Origin: Ursus arctos
Taxonomy: Eukaryota; Chordata; Mammalia; Carnivora; Ursidae
DNA: 64,000 nt
Reading direction: 5' to 3'
NCBI RefSeq assembly: GCF_023065955.2
Contig: NW_026622874.1
Location: 82,296,917-82,360,916, forward strand
The position numbers and the translations under genes are program-made. Positions 60,505 to 64,000 of this stretch are shown one piece after another (positions within the stretch are counted from its first letter, which is position 1; every line of letters begins with the position of its first letter). Under the pieces are notes generated by a model that was not told the DNA's origin, searched no databases, and was given only the letters and a program-made list of their open reading frames with translations.

Positions 60505-61323
60505 TGTCTTAGTCTGTTTGGGCTGCCATCACAAAATACTGTAGACGAGGTGGCTTACGGAACACAAACCTGATTAGATGTTAAGTAGACTTACTGTGGT
60601 ATCATTTTTGTAATATATGCATCTATCGAATTATGGTATACACATGAAACTAATATAATGTAATGTGTCATATCTCAGTTTTAAAAAAAAGAAACCAAAG
60701 GGGGTTTTAAACTCTGAAGACAAAAATCATTGAAGTCACCACTATCTGCTTATTCCAAAACAAGAGGATTATAGACTAAATATGGCACCCTACAGTATTT
60801 ATCAAAGAGTTAAAAGAGCTTTGGAATTCATTTTTTTTCCAGATTTAAAAAAAAAAAAAGGTACTTATGAGCTTGCTGTGAACTGAAGAAAAAACTTTGT
60901 TTTTAGGGTCTATACTTTTAAAATAAAGCCCCTAGATTCATACATTTTATTTTTTGTGTCTTTATCTTACAGAAATAAAAGCTCACAGTGCACAAAGATG
61001 TAGAACAGTGTTCATTGCCACATCGATTAAAAACAAAATTATTTCTCACAGTTCTGGAGGCTGGAAATCCAAGATCAGGGTGCCAGCATGGTCGGGTAAG
61101 GGTCCTCTTCTGGGTTGCAGACTTCTTATATTCTCACAGGGCAGAAGGGGCTAGGGGCTCTGTCTTCTTTTATGAGAGCACTAATCCCATTCATGAGGGC
61201 TCTCCCCTCATGATCTAACTGCCTCCTATAGGCCCCACCTCCTAATACCATCACTTTAGGGGGTAAGTTTCCAACATATGACTTTTTGGGGGGTAAGGGG
61301 GGACACACATTCAGACCATAGCA
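60505..61323 (+). mobile_element. MLT1-type ERVL-MaLR LTR, split by L1-like sequence
   Basis: The left piece (60505-60571) starts TGTCTTAGTCTGTTTGGGCT. The right piece (about 61036-61323) has 'cacagttctggaggctggaa', 'gcccc acctcctaatacc' and 'cattcagaccatagca'. Between them is about 460 bases containing an L1 3' end (60572-60690) and other L1-like sequence. It is a relic LTR without genes. Confidence 0.75.
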
Positions 61324-61334
61324 AATGGTCATTT

Positions 61335-61430
61335 AAGGAGATAGACATAACAAATCTACGTGTGTATTCCATAATAATGGAGCTTCAAAGTACAGGAAGC
61401 AAAAATAGAATTAATGGGAGAATTAGGGAA
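61335..61430 (+). mobile_element. Short L1 ORF2-like fragment (sense)
   Basis: 'caaatctacgtgtgtattcc' and 'ggagcttcaaagtacaggaa' resemble L1 ORF2. Confidence 0.5.
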
Positions 61431-62394
61431 TCACACCATCCATATATCTTGGGCAATGGGAACAGGTTACAGCTCCTAAATAAAGACCAGAGAGATGAGT
61501 TGTCCCTGATCAGGTTCCAAAAACCTAAGGTAAGAAACACAAATTCCTGTTGTGTTCTAATTCTTTAATGGGGCCCAAATGAGCTACAGATCATCTGAGG
61601 AGAGCTGAGAAAGATGGTACCCACACATAGCTTTCCTCTTGCCTGGTCATACAAGCTGAAAATCTTACTCCACTTTATCCTTCTGGCACAAATATATCCA
61701 GAATATGTGTATCATGTAAGCTCAAGTAGAACAAAGCAGTAACAATGACTTTTCAATGCTGGGCTTTATTTCTGGTAAAATGTTGAGACCCTTTGTATCC
61801 AGGAGCCAAGGAAAGTATGAAAGTATAAAACTGTCTTGGGCCCTCGTGTCTTTCAAAGTGGTGTCTCAAAGCTAGCCAGCCCTTCTACTCAGGATTTCCA
61901 GTAGGGTGGGCACAAGGACCCTCACCCCTTGTTCACGGAGTAGTCATTAGTTGGTTGCTCTCAGCCTCTTGTAACTCTTCCTTTTTCTGACTTCCATACC
62001 TCTCTCTGATCTCCCTTCTCTCCTGCCTTGTTGGTTTTGATGCCCTCCCAAATGCCACACTACTGTTAACCCATGACTACTGCCCACAGAGACTGGTGGT
62101 AGGTAAGCAGTTTCTATTTTGGGGGGTTTTGTTGTTTCTGATCTGGCCTATAGGAGCCACTGCTAGCGTCAACATAGGAAGAGGTTCTCTGGTGTATGAT
62201 GATTACCGCAAGGAGCACATGTTCTAAATTATCAAATTGAAGGCTCTGAAAGTGAAGACAGTCATTTGAGAAATTACCTAGATAAAGTAAGTGGAGATCC
62301 CTTAGCCTCTTACGAGCTGGTTGACATGGGGTACATCACTTCTCTCTTGACTTCCATAAAAGAAGGCGTTGAAGAGTTTCCCCAATTATGGGCC

Positions 62395-62563
62395 AAGGGC
62401 TGGTTACATCATAATCACCTGGGACCATTGTTACAGATTCCTGTTCCCACACTCTACCACAGTTCTGTATCAGTCTCCCAAATGGGAATGTTACGTATGT
62501 TTCATTAGCAAACAACCCAGATGATTCTGATGGGCACCTGGGTTTGGGAACCACGGCAGTAGA
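62395..62563. mobile_element. hAT-Charlie MITE, MER20-like
   Basis: 'catcataatcacctgggacc', 'ccagatgattctgatgggca' and the end 'gtttgggaaccacggcag' fit this class. Diverged. Confidence 0.5.
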
Positions 62564-62998
62564 TGATCTCTTCTGACGCTAAGAGGTCACTGAGCCCGCT
62601 GCTGTATTAGCCAGATTTGGGTGGGCCTGGACCTGGTGGAGGTGAGGAAATGCCAGACCTCTCTCAGGATGTGTGTTTGAGGGGACCCAGGGACTCTGAG
62701 AAGGAGGAGACAGTTACCAGCTTTCACACCTGGCACGGTGCGGGTTCTCTGCTACCTGTCTTCAGTTCCTACCACGGGAAGGCAGCATGTACCAGGGCTC
62801 TACTGGTGTAAACCATAGTTTTCTGCTGACCCAGAGATTCTAGAAATAGAAGTCCAAATCCTGCTTCCAGGCTTTTGTAGGGGTGGAGGAAAGCAGAGTG
62901 CCTGGGGAAAGGCTGTTATCAACAACGAAGTGGTACTGTCTTCCACGGGGTGAGGGAGTTTTCCCCTGTCCCTGCCTCCGGCTGCAGTGGTGCAGTCT

Positions 62999-63012
62999 GT
63001 TACCTTGGAGAC
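62999..63012 (+). promoter_or_regulatory. RFX/X-box-like motif upstream of a putative VWA3A 5' exon
   Basis: The sequence GTTACCTTGGAGAC fits the X-box pattern GTNRCC, two-base spacer, RGNNAC bound by RFX factors in promoters of ciliary genes. It lies about 105 bases before a candidate start ATG and 138 bases before a CAG|GTGAGG donor. VWA3A is associated with motile cilia and is the next + strand gene in human, so the motif fits the context. A weaker half-site GTTGCTTGG sits at 63051. Binding is inferred, not shown. Confidence 0.4.
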
Positions 63013-63019
63013 CAGCTAA

Positions 63020-63149
63020 CACTTCCTGGCAGGGCGAGCTTCACTGTTGAGTTGCTTGGAAGAGCTTAGAGGAAGTGGGAACCAGGAAAAGCAGAGTCCT
63101 GGGATGACCAGGGGCCCCTCTCCCAAAGATGGAGAAATGAGAAATGCAG
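63020..63149 (+). other. Candidate 5' exon of the next gene (putative VWA3A)
   Basis: A GC-richer stretch ends at a consensus donor CAG|GTGAGG (exon end 63149). It has several ATGs. One frame starting at 63104 ends in phase 1. Another ATG at 63144 gives Met-Gln exactly at the donor, phase 0, which is the phase open in the candidate exon at 63892. The two other ATG frames would act as upstream ORFs. The assignment to VWA3A rests only on human gene order; I cannot recall its N-terminus well enough to confirm it. The transcription start is a guess. Confidence 0.35.
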
Positions 63150-63261
63150 GTGAGGGTGAGTGTCACAGGGTTAGCAGGATGGTAAGAGAGGGGGTGGGGC
63201 ACACCCAGACACTGAGCTCTGGACCGAGTAAAAGAGGTTTAGGGAGCCTGGGCGCATGAGC

Positions 63262-63770
63262 CTCTGCTCCCTACATGCCAGGCGCTGTGCTGGGTGCTGG
63301 GGGTGCAACCACAGACAAGGAACTAGTGGGGCTGCTCAGGAGGAGGACCATGACAACTTGGTATGAGGCAGCCGGGGGGTGGGGGGGACAGCAATAGGAG
63401 GAAATGATTTCCTTCCTGGGGCTTGGAGGGCAGCAAATGGGGTTCAGGAAAGACTTGCTGGGTTTTCTTGTCAAACGAAAAGGGCTAAGGGTGTTTCTAG
63501 AAGTGGGTCCAACTTGAACAAAGAAGGGTATGAAATAGTAAGGTGCATGTAAGTAGGGGTTGCCAGGGACCATAGAAGGCTAAGAGGTAAGGTGGAGGAG
63601 TCAGCAAGGAACAGGTCCTGAAAAGAATGGTAAACACTGCGAGGAAGGTTCAGCTTGATGATCCACAGCACAGAGGGGCCATGGCAGGTTCTAAACAGGT
63701 GGACAACTCAGCATGTCGGAAAAATCATTCTGGCAGCAGAATGCAAAATGGATTGGACGGGGGCAAGACT
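63262..63770. repeat. Possible L2-like relic between the two candidate exons
   Basis: 'tacatgccaggcgctgtgct', 'gggtgctgggggtgcaacca' and later 'aaatcattctggcagcagaa' are phrases of an old LINE-like repeat. It would be intronic if the VWA3A reading is right. Confidence 0.4.
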
Positions 63771-63891
63771 TAGACTGTCTGGGCATTCAAAATACAAACC
63801 CTGGGGATGGCTTTACCCCGGATGTTCAGGAGAATCTGGCTATTAGCAAACCAGGCAGTTAGCTGGAGGTTTTCTCTTATCCATTAACCAG

Positions 63892-64000
63892 GGCTACTAC
63901 CTCTCTCGCTTTGACCGTGATGCCATCTCCCAGGGGCCAGCCTACACATTCTCTTCCCCATCCGAGCCCAGCTCCCCAGGGCAACGTGGCCCACCTTTGT
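63892..64000 (+). CDS. Candidate coding exon cut by the window end (putative VWA3A)
   Basis: A pyrimidine-rich tract and ATTAACCAG acceptor end at 63891. The sequence then stays open to the window end in phase 0, reading GYYLSRFDRDAISQGPAYTF and on for 16 more residues rich in Ser and Pro. A second frame is also open, so openness alone is weak evidence. The reading with an acidic/basic start and aromatic residues looks protein-like. Joined to an ATG-CAG ending at 63149 it would start Met-Gln-Gly-Tyr-Tyr. I do not recognise a domain. It may instead be non-coding. Confidence 0.35.

Larger units (their letters stand above)
54671..62600. other. Intergenic region downstream of MOSMO
   Basis: No coding exon is recognisable. 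Repeats start again at about 55.7 kb: a short tRNA-like SINE, L2, several MIRs, an antisense L1 3' end, one young Can-SINE at 59195, and an LTR split by L1-like sequence at 60505-61323. Segments 54671-55680, 57010-58060 and 61580-62240 show nothing I can name. Confidence 0.6.

Noticed and set aside
62617..62811. GC-rich frame at 62.6 kb as a first exon
   Set aside because: No good donor follows the frame and it lies upstream of the better X-box/donor arrangement; left unannotated.
1..64000. CRISPR array, operon, phage or defence system
   Set aside because: Repeats are dispersed retroelements and microsatellites. Introns, SINEs and long AT-rich intervals show a mammalian genome.

Overview
This window is nuclear DNA of a carnivoran mammal, most likely an arctoid and probably a bear. 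The main clue is about 33 copies of the carnivore-specific tRNA-Lys-derived SINE (Can-SINE). Its head reads GGGGCGCCTGGGTGGCTCAG and its tail is a CT-rich tract followed by AAATAAATAAAATCTTT. Many copies belong to a subfamily with 'cagccagcgagagagggaac' that I associate with bears. One young 5'-truncated L1 also carries a carnivore-type 3' end. The DNA is AT-rich, has no dense coding, and nearly all open frames lie in repeats or intron.

The one protein gene I can identify with confidence is MOSMO (modulator of Smoothened, formerly C16orf52), on the + strand. Two coding exons are present. The internal exon is 45724-45936 and the terminal coding exon is 50679-50863. A 3'UTR of about 3.8 kb follows and ends near an AATAAA at 54646. 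The first coding exon (start codon and first membrane segment) is not in the window, so 1-45723 is read as the 3' part of intron 1. Intron 2 is 45937-50678.

Intron 1 is a mosaic of Can-SINEs, old L1 fragments (mostly antisense), MIR and L2 relics, one ERVL-type solo LTR and simple repeats. The largest structures are an antisense L1 at 14.3-17.0 kb, a 5'-inverted L1 at 31.3-33.0 kb, and an L1 5'-half-like block at 39.4-41.4 kb. Intron 2 holds few repeats, including a hAT-type MER5 element with a perfect 8-bp target duplication. The 3'UTR contains no recognisable SINE or LINE, in contrast to the DNA on either side.

Beyond about 54.67 kb the sequence is intergenic (L2, MIR, an MLT1-type LTR, a few SINEs). 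At 62.6-64.0 kb it becomes GC-richer and shows a RFX/X-box-like motif, a consensus splice donor and, at the very end, an acceptor followed by an open frame. In human the next gene downstream of MOSMO is VWA3A, a cilium-associated gene on the same strand, so I propose this is its 5' end, with modest confidence. I found no prokaryotic-style system, CRISPR array, operon or novel enzyme cluster; the observations of interest concern gene structure and transposon biology.
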